Shown: positions 28,315 through 38,715, counted from the stretch's first letter. The stretch is 64,000 nucleotides of DNA from Psychrobacter sp. JCM 18903 (GCF_000586475.1 NZ_BAWJ01000001.1:186001-250000); one strand, 5' to 3'. Numbers and translations: made by a program. The notes: a model not told the origin generated them from the sequence alone.

Positions 28315-31208
28315 CTACATATAGTTTTCGATACTTGGGCAAGAACACATGAGATTCTTATCACCATAAGCGTCATCGACACGTGCTACACTCGGCCAGA
28401 ACTTATGGGCGCGGATATAAGGCAGTGGGAATGCTGCTGTGTCACGGCTGTATGGGTGCGTCCATTCGCTGTTGGTGACCATCGCCGCGGTATGCGGCGC
28501 GTTGACTAGTGGGTTGTCTTCTAACGTCCAACCCTCTTCGCCAGCTTTGGCTTTCATTGCTTCGGCTTTGATAGATTTTAGGGCACTGATGAAACGATCT
28601 AATTCTTCTTTAGATTCAGACTCAGTTGGTTCAATCATCAACGTACCTGCAACTGGGAAGCTCATCGTTGGTGAGTGGAAACCGTAATCCATCAAGCGCT
28701 TAGCAATATCGCTTTCACTGATGCCAGTCTCTTCTTTCAACGGACGAATATCGATGATACATTCGTGCGCGACGCGACCATTTTTGCCCGTATAAAGGAC
28801 AGGGTAGTGGTCTTTTAATTGAGCAGCGACATAGTTAGCATTTAATAGCGCAAGCTCAGTTGCTTTTAGCAGACCATCACGACCCATCATGGCAATGTAC
28901 ATCCATGAAATTGGTAGGATGCTTGCTGAACCATAAGGGGCTGCCGATACGGCCGAGCAGTCTTTTTGTGCATTATGCACAGGCTCAATGTATGGTTGGC
29001 CATAAAGGGTGCTAAATGCGATTTCATGCCGATAGGCCCATGCCTGGACCACCGCCGCCATGCGGGATGCAGAAGGTTTTATGCAAGTTCATGTGCAATA
29101 CATCAGCGCCAACGTCAGCCGGTTGCATCATGCCAACCTGTGCATTCATATTGGCACCATCCATATAAACCTGACCGCCATGTTTATGGATAAGGTCACA
29201 GATTTTACGGATGCCTTCTTCAAACACGCCATGCGTCGATGGATAAGTAATCATCAAAGCACCTAGATTGGCACTGTTTTCTTCACACTTAGCAGTTAGA
29301 TCATCGATATCAACGTTACCATTGTCATCGGTTTTAACCACGATTACTTTCATGCCCATCATCATAGCCGTCGCAGGGTTAGTACCGTGCGCTGACTGAG
29401 GGATTAAACAAACATCACGGTCAGTTTCACCCAATGATTCGTGATAACGGCGAATCGCTAGCAGACCAGCATACTCACCTGAAGCGCCAGAGTTTGGCTG
29501 CATAGACACATCATCAAAACCAGTAATGGCTTTCAGCTGGTCTTGCAAGCTATCAATCATGGCAACGTAGCCTGTGACTTGGTCACGTGGTGCAAAAGGA
29601 TGCACATTAGCAAATTCAGGCCACGTAATCGGTAGCATCTCGCTGGTGGCATTCAGTTTCATGGTACAGCTACCCAATGAAATCATGCTGCGGTTCATTG
29701 CCAAATCTTTGTCTTCAAGTGATTTTAAATAACGCAGCATTTCATGTTCAGTATGATGCGAGTTAAATACTGGATGCGATAAAATAGCATCGGTACGCAA
29801 GTGTGCACTATCAAGAGAAACGCGAGCGTCTTCTGGTAGGTCATGTGCTTTACTAACAAACAGCTGAGTTAATACGCTAAAGTCTTGTTGATCGCTGGTT
29901 TCACTAAACGCGACGCTTAATTTGGTTTCACCAAGACGCCATAAGTTATAGCCTACATTGTCAGCATTTTCGAAAATTTGAGTGGCCAGTTTTTCTGAGC
30001 CACAATCAACGACGACGCTGTCAAAGAACTGATCATGTACCACGTTTAAATTGCTGTCATTAGCATTTTTAATGACATCAGCAAAGGCAGTGGCAAACGC
30101 GTGAATACGAGTTGCAATACGCTTTACGCCACCTGGACCATGATAAACGGCATACATACCGGCTAGGTTAGCAAGCAATACTTGTGAGGTACAGATGTTT
30201 GAGTTGGCTTTTTCGCGGCGGATATGCTGCTCACGAGTTTGTAGTGCCATACGGAGGGCAGTATTGCCTTGTGAATCTTTAGAGACGCCGATGATACGAC
30301 CAGGAGCTGAGCGTTTGGCTTTATCAGAGAAGGCAAAGTAAGCAGCATGTGGACCGCCAAAGCCCATTGGAATACCAAAACGCTGCGTGCTACCTAAAGC
30401 GACGTCTGCGCCCATATCGGCTGGTGACTTTAATAGCACCAAGCTCATGATGTCACTGACGACACTCACATAAGTTTTGTTTTTCTTCACGGCAGCGATA
30501 ACGTCGGTTAAATCTTTAACATCGCCTTCAACACCGACATATTGGAATAGCGCACCGAAATAATCGCCTGATTTAGCCAGTTCAAAATCACCAACCACCA
30601 CTTCCCAACCAAAGTACTTGGCACGGGTATTAATAACATCTAAGGTTTGTGGATAGATACGGTCATCAACAAAAAACTGCGTCGATTTGCTTTTGCTGAC
30701 ACGCTTTGACATTGCCATGGCTTCTGCAGCTGCGGTTGCTTCATCAAGCAATGACGCGCCAGCGAGCTCAAGACCAGTCAAATCAATACATACTTGTTGG
30801 AAGTTAAGCAAGGCTTCTAAGCGACCTTGGGCAATCTCTGCCTGATAAGGCGTATAAGCGGTGTACCAGCCTGGGTTTTCAAGGACGTTACGCTGAATGA
30901 CCGCAGGCATACGTACTGGCGAATAGCCTTGTCCGATATAGCTCTTATTAACAGTGATGTCATCTGCATGGTACGCAATTTGGCAAGCGCGGCATGCTCA
31001 CTCATCGCTACTGGCAAATCTAGCTCTTTATGCAAGCGCACTGGCTCAGGCACGGTATCGTTGATGAAGCTCGCCATGTCTTGATAACCAACGGCACTGA
31101 GCAGGTCAGCTTGCTTGGTCTCATTAGAGCCGAGATGACGATAGACAAATTCAGCTTCGTTGAATAAACTTTAAAGGTATCAAACGTTGGGTTTTGCGAG
31201 ATAGTCAT
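28315..31208 (-). CDS. gcvP: Glycine dehydrogenase (decarboxylating), P-protein, frame broken four times
   Basis: PLP-dependent P-protein of the glycine cleavage system, which decarboxylates glycine and passes the aminomethyl group to the lipoyl arm of GcvH. Four single-base losses (near 28983, 29036, 30968 and 31171) split it. Restoring one base at each gives one 965-residue protein, the normal size. Visible motifs are the N-terminal [19 protein letters not shown] (after repair), [17 protein letters not shown] entry, [23 protein letters not shown], the PLP-lysine region [21 protein letters not shown], and the C-terminal [16 protein letters not shown]. It follows a nitroreductase gene by 76 bp and is followed by a terminator. 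Confidence 0.93.
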
Positions 31209-31284
31209 GACAATCCTTGGTTAAGGGAGTAATAAAGGGATGGCTAAAATAACTAGTAATAATAACTAATGACGGTTTAAGATT

Positions 31285-32079
31285 TTATACGTAATGAACA
31301 AATTGCTTTTGGTCAAAGCGGAACTGGCTGTTGTAAACGCCATTATCAGCGCGCTCACCAGCACCAATCATCATAATGATATGTTGATCGTCGCTTAAAT
31401 TTAATAAGCGCTTCATGGCAGGCTCATCAAAACCACCCATCGGACAGCTATCAAAGCCATGCGCGCGTAGTGCAAGCATTAGGTTTTCAGCCGCAAGGGC
31501 GGTATTGTTGGTTGCCCAGTTTTTGGTGTCTTCAAAAGTATAGTAAGGTGATTTAATCGGACCTTTTACCCGTCTGACCACTTGAGTCGCACCCCATTTA
31601 GCCGCTGATACCACATTGGCAGGTCCTCGTAAGAAGTCCATGGCAACGACTTTGGTATAATAGTCTTTAACCTTTTTGGGTACTGGCTTATCAGGGTATT
31701 CGCGCAATATTTGCTTGGCATGGTCATGCCACACATCGGTGCGCGCAACGACTGCGATTAAACGAGCGGCGGTTTTCGCTGCATTTTGATTCATGCAGTT
31801 TTTCACCGCGCGTTTGCGCTTGTCCGCATCATCAATCACATAAAATTCCCACGGCTGTAGATTGCTAGAGTTTGGTGCAAGCATGGCCAAACGCAAACAG
31901 TCTGCTAACACATCATCAGGTATCGGTGTGTCGGTAAAGCGGCGGACTGAACGACGTGATTCAATCACTTCGCGAAACGCTTGCAGCTGCGGTGTATTAT
32001 CAGGCGTGGCAAATTTTTCTTGAGAACTTGCTTGAGCGTTTGCTTGATTATCAGTGTCAGGGGTCATATGAGAATCCAT
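31285..32079 (-). CDS. Nitroreductase family protein
   Basis: FMN-dependent NAD(P)H oxidoreductase of the nitroreductase fold. Motifs seen: the FMN-binding RRSVRRFTDTPIPDDVL, the APNSSNLQPWEFYVI loop that contacts flavin, and the C-terminal GFDSCPMGGFDEPAMKRLLNL. The natural substrate is unknown; relatives reduce quinones, nitro compounds or enones. The start is unclear: I take the ATG at 32079, giving 264 residues, but no good ribosome-binding site is seen, and the first 35 residues are polar and non-conserved. It lies between gcvH and gcvP on the same strand, an unusual place, with a terminator-like hairpin upstream. Frame intact. Confidence 0.85.
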   Translation of the reverse strand: MDSHMTPDTDNQANAQASSQEKFATPDNTPQLQAFREVIESRRSVRRFTDTPIPDDVLADCLRLAMLAPNSSNLQPWEFYVIDDADKRKRAVKNCMNQNAAKTAARLIAVVARTDVWHDHAKQILREYPDKPVPKKVKDYYTKVVAMDFLRGPANVVSAAKWGATQVVRRVKGPIKSPYYTFEDTKNWATNNTALAAENLMLALRAHGFDSCPMGGFDEPAMKRLLNLSDDQHIIMMIGAGERADNGVYNSQFRFDQKQFVHYV

Positions 32080-32204
32080 GCTGGAGATTAAGTGATCAAC
32101 TTGGGGCAGTATTGAGTACGTCTCTTTAATAGCGCCTGACAAGTAATTGATATGAATAAATCAGATAGCGATTGGAAGCAATAAATTGAGCGATAAACAT
32201 TCTA

Positions 32205-32244
32205 AGAAAAAGCGTACAGATATCAGCTGACGCCAATATCTGTC
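32205..32244 (-). terminator. Probable terminator between gcvH and the nitroreductase gene
   Basis: On the minus strand ACAGATAT and ATATCTGT pair around a 12-base loop. They are followed four bases later by a TTTTT run. It lies about 80 bp after the gcvH stop, so most transcripts of the riboswitch-controlled gcvT-gcvH unit probably end here. Confidence 0.6.
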
Positions 32245-32325
32245 ATAACAAGTTGTGTTTTTTAAGGTTATAAGTAGCGGCATTTAAATAAAACACCGCT
32301 TTTAAGCGAGAGAGTGAAGCTGCTA

Positions 32326-32705
32326 TTACAGCTCGTTTTCGTACTCATCAGCAGTTAGCAGTGCTTCGTAGTCAGCGATGTTGTCAGGCTTCATTCTAAA
32401 GAACCAACCTTCGCCATATGGGTCAGAGTTGATGATTTCTGGATCGTCTTCTAGGCTTCGTTGATCGCAACGACTTCACCTGAGATAGGCGCATAAACGT
32501 CAGAAGCCGCTTTTACTGATTCAACTACAGAGATTTCGTCATCAACAGCGATGATGTCGCCCACGTCTGGTAATTCAACGAATACCACGTCACCCAATAG
32601 GTCTTGAGCATGGTCAGTGATACCAACAGTGATAGTACCGTCGTCTTCTAAGCGTAACCACTCGTGGCTGGCGATGTATTTTAGTTCTGCTGGGATATTG
32701 CTCAT
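32326..32705 (-). CDS. gcvH: Glycine cleavage system H protein, frame broken once
   Basis: Lipoyl carrier protein of the glycine cleavage system. The first 84 residues include [36 protein letters not shown] and the lipoylation site [10 protein letters not shown] (the Lys). After NEA the frame hits a stop; restoring one C/G near 32455 continues it as [25 protein letters not shown] and on to the TAA at 32326. The corrected length is 126 residues, normal. AGGAGAG stands upstream of the ATG. It is 69 bp downstream of gcvT and belongs to the same transcript. Confidence 0.94.
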
Positions 32706-32774
32706 GGTCTCTCTCCTAAGTGATAGAGGATGGTTAACAAAAATAGTGGATGTTAATAATAGGGTTTATAATGC

Positions 32775-33960
32775 CTACGAGTCAAACTGCTGTTTGCCAT
32801 TACGGACAAACGGTAGCTTAAGAACACGTACATCAACGAACTTGCCTTTGCCGCGCAGATCGACCTGAACGCTATCATCATCTGATACGCTGGCAGGCAC
32901 ACGGGCAATCGCAATCGAATTTTTTAGACTAGGGGAGAAGGTGCCACTGGTGATAATGCCAGTTTGCTCATTGTCCGTGCCTTGATTGATGGTGACTGTC
33001 ATGCCTTCACGCAATACGCCGCGTGTCGTTAGCAACAAGCCAACTTGCTTCATGGCAGAGCTATCGTCTTTTGACTGTTGGCGTTTACTAACTAAAGCAT
33101 CACGACCGACAAAATCACGCTCGTCTTTTAACGCGAGTGTCCAGCCCATGTTGCACTCGTAAGGACTGACGTTGTCGTCCATGTCATGACCATAGAGGTT
33201 CATGCCAGCTTCCATACGCAAGGTGTCACGCGCGCCAAGCCGGCAGGTTTGATGCCATTGGCTTTTAATTGTTCAAAAAACGCTGGTGCATCATCACCAT
33301 GCATAATGACTTCGACGCCATCTTCACCAGTGTAGCCAGTCCGAGCGACGAACCAATCTGCGCCTTCGATGTCTGTTAAATCAGCACCAACGAAAGGCTT
33401 AAGACCGGATAAGGTATCTGCCCAGCTAGGTTTGGTTTGCGCGAGTTTTTCAACCGCATTTGGTCCTTGCACGGCAATCATCGCAAGCTCTGGACGCTCG
33501 GTGATGCTGATGTCAAAACCTTCGGCGACTTTGTCAAATTGTGCCATGTCTTTGTCACGAGTAGCAGCGTTTGAAACGATGCGGTATTCAGTAGCGTCTT
33601 CGTTCATTAGGTAAACGATTAAGTCATCGATGACGCCACCTTGCTCGTTGAGCATGCCAGAATATAGCGCTTTACCGACGGTTTTGAGTTTATCGACATC
33701 ATTGGCCAGTAGCTTTTGTAGCCATGCTTTGGTATCGCTACCTGTGACATCAGCGACGACCATATGTGAGACATCAAACATACCGGCATCAGTACGTACC
33801 GCTTCGTGCTCTTCGATTTGCGAACCATAATGGATTGGTAATTCCCAACCAGAAAAATCCACCAGCTTGCCGTCACTATCAACGTGAGACTGATAAAGAG
33901 GTGTGCGTTTAGGGCTGAAGTGTTGGCGCTTTGAGCAGTATTATCTTGAGTAGTGGTCAT
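32775..33960 (-). CDS. gcvT: Glycine cleavage system aminomethyltransferase (T-protein), frame broken twice
   Basis: Tetrahydrofolate-dependent T-protein that releases ammonia and makes methylene-THF from the H-protein intermediate. Single-base losses near 33910 (restoring an A gives [20 protein letters not shown]) and near 33236 (restoring a G gives [20 protein letters not shown]) split it. The corrected protein is 395 residues. Typical motifs include [25 protein letters not shown] and the C-terminal barrel [15 protein letters not shown]. It is the first gene after the tandem glycine riboswitch, followed by gcvH. Confidence 0.94.
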
Positions 33961-34149
33961 AACAAATCCTTATGTGGACATCAGCTGCATTCGATAACCA
34001 GTCGTAAAAACAAGTATCAAAGTATGAGGCTGATGTGCCTTATCATAGTAGCGAGAAGCAATATTGCAAGGTGCAAACATTGCAACCAAAGGTAGCACAG
34101 AAAAATAGCGCAATCCGCCAAACAGACGCTGAACGTCGGTTTAAGCAAA

Positions 34150-34493
34150 AGCCCTATCTGTCCTGTAACCTGAGATTTTCAACACGAACCATCATTGCAC
34201 GTTTTTAAAAGCATCAGCCTTAAAAAACCAAATTAAATGATGTCGCATTTTCTCCCCTTCGGTGGGTAAGGCGTCGTCCGTCCTTACCGCTCTCCAGATT
34301 TGTTATGCCTTATGTTTGGGTGTGCTACGCAATTGATGGTAGACAGCGAAACAGTCGTGACATGTGTTTTTTCAGTCCTTTTACCTGAGCGATTGGCAGG
34401 GTGGATGCGCCTTCGGTGGTCAAGTAGCAATTATCAGCGCCAGCTCATTAATATGAACGCACTTGATATTTTGCTCAAGACTCTCTCCTGAAA
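34150..34493 (-). promoter_or_regulatory. Tandem glycine riboswitch upstream of gcvT
   Basis: Read on the minus strand, aptamer 1 (about 34493-34367) has TTTTTCAGGAGAGAGTC, CACCGAAGGCGCA, GCTCAGGTAAAAGGACTG and a closing CTGAAAAA that pairs with the first bases. Aptamer 2 (about 34298-34150) has ATCTGGAGAGCGG, CACCGAAGGGG, ATCTCAGGTTACAGGAC and a closing CAGAT. These are the conserved blocks of the glycine (gcvT) riboswitch class. About 68 bases separate the two, much longer than the short linker usual in tandem forms. About 190 bases lie between aptamer 2 and the gcvT start; they contain imperfect hairpins but no obvious terminator, so the switching mechanism is not evident. Confidence 0.93.
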
Positions 34494-34735
34494 AACGCTT
34501 TTATTATGAAAGGTTCACCGCGCTTTTACAAGTCATCTAGGCGATTAAAGTGAATAATTTTGGCAAAAATTATTTTTTGTGAGAATAATCAATACCGTAT
34601 CGATAAGTAAAGCGTTTTACGGTTGGTAGGCAGTAGTCAATTTAGCATGAATGCCTATTGCAAAACGTAAAGCGACTACTGATATTCACCCAAAATATGC
34701 TAATCTATGGCGATAGTTTCTGATAGGTCATTATT

Positions 34736-35056
34736 ATGCATTGTGATATTTATAAATTCCCCAAACATAACGATATGTATGTCTATATTGCCCGTCCTGA
34801 TTATCCTGATGATACCGACGAGATTAAAGATTGGCTTGGCGTATTACCAAAAGATTTCCGTGCCAGTTTAGGGCGCAGTAAATTTGTGATGCACTTGGAC
34901 TTAGCCAATACGCCGACGCTTGCGCGCGTTGATAAAGCAGAAGTACTGGCAAAATTACAGTCGCAAGGGTATTTTGTACAAATGCCTCCGCAAGATGTGA
35001 TGCGCCGCCAAGCGGAATTACGTGCACGTGAAGCACAAGACAATATTTATGATTAA
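34736..35056 (+). CDS. YcgL domain protein
   Basis: A 106-residue protein of the YcgL family (DUF709). It begins MHCDIYKFPKHNDMYVYIARPDYPDD, then the LGVLPKDFRASLGRSKFVMHLDL core, and ends with the DVMRRQAELRAREAQDNIYD helix. The function is unknown. In many gammaproteobacteria it neighbours rnd; here it does not, and stands alone divergent from the gcv operon. Frame intact. Confidence 0.85.
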   Translation: MHCDIYKFPKHNDMYVYIARPDYPDDTDEIKDWLGVLPKDFRASLGRSKFVMHLDLANTPTLARVDKAEVLAKLQSQGYFVQMPPQDVMRRQAELRAREAQDNIYD

Positions 35057-35363
35057 TGGGTATTTTTGAAGCGAGTTTTTAATCAGCTTCTTTTGGCTAT
35101 GTTGCATGACAGCCAGCAAGAAAAAGTTTACGACACATTTGCGCTCATGCATTTTGGTAGAAAGTCGTGATAAACTAGCAGGCTATATGAGTGACAAGAC
35201 AAAAAATACGTGGCGAGGCAAAAGGTCATGTTTCAAGTGCTTATGTCTTAAGGGCTTTTGGCGATAATATATTCGATATTATGGTTCGTTGAAATAGCAC
35301 ACTGTCTATCGTTAAGCGCGTAAACGCGCTGCACAATTTATAAACGCAGGTAACTACACACGC
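35057..35363 (+). other. Gap of about 300 bp without a gene
   Basis: Between ycgL and the membrane protein gene. I see no terminator, repeat or reading frame with coding character. Presumably it holds the promoter of the gene at 35364. Confidence 0.4.
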
Positions 35364-36005
35364 ATGGACTGGTTAAAAGGTATTATAAACAGCTTACCGC
35401 TGGAAGCCATTAGTGATATTCTCGGCGAAATTGCTATTTGGTGGGGACAGCTGGTAAAAGACGTGCCACCCGCAGACTTACCGATGTACGCGTATCTGGG
35501 TGGTGTCGTTATTGTGTTGGTATTGTGGTTGCTGGTCGCTCGTATGCTGCCGCGGCCGTTGGGCGGTATGAGTTGGATGATATTGTTTGCTGTGTTATTG
35601 GCACCAGGTACTGCCCTTGGCGATCCAAGTGTGATTGCCCCCGCTAGTATCGCCGTGGTTTATGCGATTATGATGAAAGACACGGCTGGCGCGATTACCA
35701 ATATGCTGCCGATACTCGTGGTGTTAGTGGTCGGCTTGTTTGTGGGCTTCGTTTGGCAGCTTATTCGCGGTGCTTTTGAGTCAAGTCTAGACAAAGCGCG
35801 CAGTCGTACTGCAGAAGATACACAAGCGACCATGCAGCTGACGACTGGCAATTATTTGACAGAAGGCACGACTTTAACCGATCAAGCCACTGTTGCTGAA
35901 CCGTCTAATAAAACGCCTTTAGCGGCTAACCCTAAAGCAGACGTTAGCTTAAAAAAAGACAGCAGTTTAGCTAAAAAGCCTAATATGGAAAAGCTCGATA
36001 AGTAG
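35364..36005 (+). CDS. Hypothetical membrane protein with three or four helices
   Basis: I do not recognise the family. The 213-residue protein has an N-terminal amphipathic part, hydrophobic helices at about 43-64 (YLGGVVIVLVLWLLVARML), 71-86, 91-107 and 114-138 (MLPILVVLVVGLFVGFVWQL), then a charged C-terminal tail of about 70 residues rich in Lys, Thr and Ala. The arrangement suggests an inner-membrane protein with a cytoplasmic tail. Frame intact; start ATG at 35364. It is alone between ycgL and a repeat/terminator region. Confidence 0.7.
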   Translation: MDWLKGIINSLPLEAISDILGEIAIWWGQLVKDVPPADLPMYAYLGGVVIVLVLWLLVARMLPRPLGGMSWMILFAVLLAPGTALGDPSVIAPASIAVVYAIMMKDTAGAITNMLPILVVLVVGLFVGFVWQLIRGAFESSLDKARSRTAEDTQATMQLTTGNYLTEGTTLTDQATVAEPSNKTPLAANPKADVSLKKDSSLAKKPNMEKLDK

Positions 36006-36055
36006 TAAAGCAACATCAATAAAGTGCCATCAGTAAAGCGACGTCAGTAAAGTGA
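36006..36055. repeat. Degenerate short tandem repeat of 16-18 bp
   Basis: About three units of the form AAAGYRACRTCARTA (for example CATCAGTAAAGCGAC and CGTCAGTAAAGTGAT) directly follow the stop codon of the gene at 35364. It is weaker than the array at 20193 and not obviously related to it. Confidence 0.6.
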
Positions 36056-36150
36056 TATTAAATTTTTGCTAGCGATGGTTGGAGCTTTGCTTTTATAGTA
36101 GCTATATAAAAGACGCTATCAATAAAAGTACTGTGAATGAAAAGCACCAT

Positions 36151-36178
36151 AAAAAAGACACCATGCGTGTCTTTTTTT
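36151..36178. terminator. Bidirectional terminator
   Basis: AAAAAAGACAC and GTGTCTTTTTT form a perfect 11-bp stem around a 5-base loop with a T-run. It is placed about 145 bp after the membrane protein gene and 205 bp before the MoxR gene. The rest of the 370-bp gap has no other gene. Confidence 0.85.
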
Positions 36179-36383
36179 ATGAAAAAACGTTTTATAACTG
36201 CGCCGACCAACCGTCAAAGGGCGTTCAAGGTATCTATTATTTTTCAACAACTGCGAACGCATGAGTATTTTGGCAATCAATCATGCTGTGCTAATCTAAA
36301 TGATTATTTATTTGCCATCAATTGCCTTTAAGCCTTTTCTGGCTCTTGATAGCCTAATCTATAACAATAACTGAGACTTGATT

Positions 36384-37247
36384 ATGAGCACGACTGATAA
36401 AACGAAAAAAAGCTTTACTGGTACGCAAAATTATATTGCCACTGACGATTTGCAGTTGGCGGTCAACGCCGCGATGACACTACAAAAACCACTATTGATT
36501 AAAGGCGAGCCGGGCACTGGTAAGACATTATTGGCGGAGGAGGTCGCTGAAAGCTTAGGGATGCCGCTGATTACGTGGCACATCAAGTCAACCACCAAAG
36601 CGGAGCAAGGGTTGTATGAGTACGATGCCGTATCGCGCTTGCGTGACTCGCAACTGGGTGATGATAAGGTGTATGAGATTGGCAATTATATCAAGCCCGG
36701 TAAGTTATGGGAGGCATTTACCAGTAACGAGCGCAGTGTATTATTGATTGATGAAATTGATAAAGCTGATATCGAGTTCCCAAATGACTTGCTGCATGAG
36801 CTTGATAAAATGTCTTTTTATGTCTATGAGACAGGCGAGACCATCACTGCTGCGCAGCGTCCTGTGGTTATTATCACCTCAAACAATGAAAAAGAGTTGC
36901 CTGATGCTTTCTTGCGTCGCTGCTTTTTCCATTATATTGACTTTCCAGAAGAAGAGACCATGCGTCAAATCATTGACGTGCATTTCCCTAATATCCAAGA
37001 AAAACTGGTCAATGATGCGCTGGATATTTTTTATAAGCTGCGTAATGTCCAAGGGCTTAAAAAGCCACCATCAACCTCAGAATTGGTCGATTGGTTAACG
37101 TTGCTACTGGCTGATGATATGGCACAAGAAGAGTTGGAAGAAAACTTACGTGGTGAAAAGTCTATTCCACCGTTATATGGCGCGCTGCTTAAAAATGAAG
37201 CCGATGTGAGCTTGTTGCAACGCTTTGCTAATATAATGCGCCGTTAA
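36384..37247 (+). CDS. MoxR-type AAA+ ATPase
   Basis: AAA+ chaperone of the MoxR class, which typically activates or inserts cofactors into a partner complex together with a VWA protein. About 287 residues from the ATG at 36384. Walker A is GEPGTGKT (41-48), Walker B SVLLIDEIDKAD, sensor 1 PVVIITSNNEKELPDAF, and the arginine-finger region FLRRCFFHYIDFP. A C-terminal lid (SELVDWLTLLL) follows. Its partner, a VWA-domain protein, starts 20 bp downstream, an arrangement typical of this ATPase group. Frame intact. Confidence 0.92.
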   Translation: MSTTDKTKKSFTGTQNYIATDDLQLAVNAAMTLQKPLLIKGEPGTGKTLLAEEVAESLGMPLITWHIKSTTKAEQGLYEYDAVSRLRDSQLGDDKVYEIGNYIKPGKLWEAFTSNERSVLLIDEIDKADIEFPNDLLHELDKMSFYVYETGETITAAQRPVVIITSNNEKELPDAFLRRCFFHYIDFPEEETMRQIIDVHFPNIQEKLVNDALDIFYKLRNVQGLKKPPSTSELVDWLTLLLADDMAQEELEENLRGEKSIPPLYGALLKNEADVSLLQRFANIMRR

Positions 37248-37266
37248 GCAACAGACTATTTTCAAA

Positions 37267-38556
37267 ATGACGACACGCCTAATAAAATGGCTTCACTCGT
37301 CACCATATCAGCCAATAAGCGATGCGACTCTTATGTTTATCAAATTGTTCTATACCTTACGTACTTATGGTGTGCCAGTCAGTACGCGTGAGCTGCTTGA
37401 CCTAAATGCCGCATTAGATCAAGGGCTGATGATGCAGCCGCATCCTGAAAATCCAGAGTTGTCTACCTTTGCCAGTCGTGAGGATATGTACCGGCTGATT
37501 CGGCTTTGTATGGTCAAAGACGAGCGCCATTTTGATAAATTCGATCGAGCAATGGCAGATTATTTTGAAGGCGTCGACAGTCTAGATATGGATGAGCTAT
37601 TGGCTAAATTGACGGACATTCCTAAAGAATGGCTTGACTTAAAATTAGACCCAAAAAACCTAACCGAAGAGCAGCGCCGACTGCTCAAAAAATATGGCTC
37701 GTTAGAGGAGCTAATGAAAGCGCTTGAAGAGCGTCTCAAAGAGCAAAAAGAGCGTCATCAAGGCGGTAGTAAGTGGGTTGGTACAGGCGGTACATCGCCA
37801 TTTGGTGCCTATGGTGACCATCCAGAAGGCGTGCGCGTTGGCGGTGAATCACGTAAACGTAGCGCCGCTAAAGTCTGGGAGCAGCGTAAATACCGCAACC
37901 TTGATGATGACAGTCAGCTTGGTACCCGTCAAATTCAAATGGCACTACGAAACTTGCGCCAGTTTGCCCGTACCGGTAGCGCCGATGAGCTAGACATTCA
38001 TGAGACTATTAAACGCACGGCAAAAAAAGGCGTGCTCGATATCCATATGCAAGCTGAGCGCCGTAATCGTGTCAAAGTACTAATGCTGTTCGATGTGGGC
38101 GGCAGTATGGATGTCCATATTGAAGCGCTTGAGAAATTGTTTTCTGCGGCTAGAAATGAATTTAAAACCTTAGAGTTTTTTTACTTTCATAACTGTTTGT
38201 ATGACTATGTTTGGAAGGACAATAATCGTCGCCATAGGGCGCCGATGCCAACGTATGAGCTGCTTAATAAATACGGTCGCGAATATCGCGTTATCTTCGT
38301 CGGTGATGCGTCAATGTCGCCATATGAGCTGATGACAGTTGGTGGCAGCGTTGAATATATGAACAATGAGGCGGGTATTGTTTGGCTCAAGCGGGTGCTC
38401 GCGCATTTTGATAAAGTCGCTTGGCTCAACCCTGAAGATCCAGCGTACTGGCAATATACCCAAACCATCGTTGAAATTAAGAAACTATTTAACAATAAAA
38501 TGTATCCGATGACCTTACATGGGGTAGAAGAGATGACCAATTATCTAGCGCGTTAA
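37267..38556 (+). CDS. VWA-domain (CoxE-like) protein
   Basis: Partner of the MoxR ATPase. The 429-residue protein has an N-terminal helical part (from about 23, MFIKLFYTLRTYGVPVSTREL), a Gly-rich linker around 165-190 and a C-terminal von Willebrand A-type domain. Its metal site is LMLFDVGGSMD (the DxGxS motif) with a later Asp in VIFVGDASMSP. The family is often annotated CoxE-like or YehP-like. The start at 37267 has no clear ribosome-binding site; the ATG at 37333 is an alternative, at which the conserved part begins. The two genes form an operon; their client is not evident here. Confidence 0.9.
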   Translation: MTTRLIKWLHSSPYQPISDATLMFIKLFYTLRTYGVPVSTRELLDLNAALDQGLMMQPHPENPELSTFASREDMYRLIRLCMVKDERHFDKFDRAMADYFEGVDSLDMDELLAKLTDIPKEWLDLKLDPKNLTEEQRRLLKKYGSLEELMKALEERLKEQKERHQGGSKWVGTGGTSPFGAYGDHPEGVRVGGESRKRSAAKVWEQRKYRNLDDDSQLGTRQIQMALRNLRQFARTGSADELDIHETIKRTAKKGVLDIHMQAERRNRVKVLMLFDVGGSMDVHIEALEKLFSAARNEFKTLEFFYFHNCLYDYVWKDNNRRHRAPMPTYELLNKYGREYRVIFVGDASMSPYELMTVGGSVEYMNNEAGIVWLKRVLAHFDKVAWLNPEDPAYWQYTQTIVEIKKLFNNKMYPMTLHGVEEMTNYLAR

Positions 38557-38620
38557 TTTTGACGTGTGGATAAAGATACGCCCTAAATTAAAAAACCTGT
38601 TAATCCCTATATTTTCTGAT

Positions 38621-38658
38621 AAAAGCAGCCGTTATGACAGCATAGCGGCTGCTTTTTT
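38621..38658 (+). terminator. Terminator after the MoxR-VWA operon
   Basis: AAAAGCAGCCG and CGGCTGCTTTT pair perfectly. The inner TTATG/CATAG extends the stem with one wobble, and a T-run follows. It is about 65 bp beyond the VWA stop codon. Confidence 0.88.
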
Positions 38659-38715
38659 GTCGAAAATAATCAGTTTTGCAGTCACACGGCATTGGTATAA
38701 GCAGCAAAATATGAT

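Noticed and set aside
29024..29061. Apparent separate start ([16 protein letters not shown]) for the C-terminal gcvP fragment
   Set aside because: The first residues are an out-of-frame reading of the conserved PLP-lysine and following region; the real protein is continuous after two one-base repairs.
34300..34491. 63-codon open frame on the plus strand upstream of ycgL
   Set aside because: It lies entirely within the tandem glycine riboswitch read on the other strand; no ribosome-binding site and no recognisable product.
38576..38585. ACGCCCTAA resembling the right end of the MITE
   Set aside because: Only eight or nine bases match, and no paired left end or internal similarity is found nearby.
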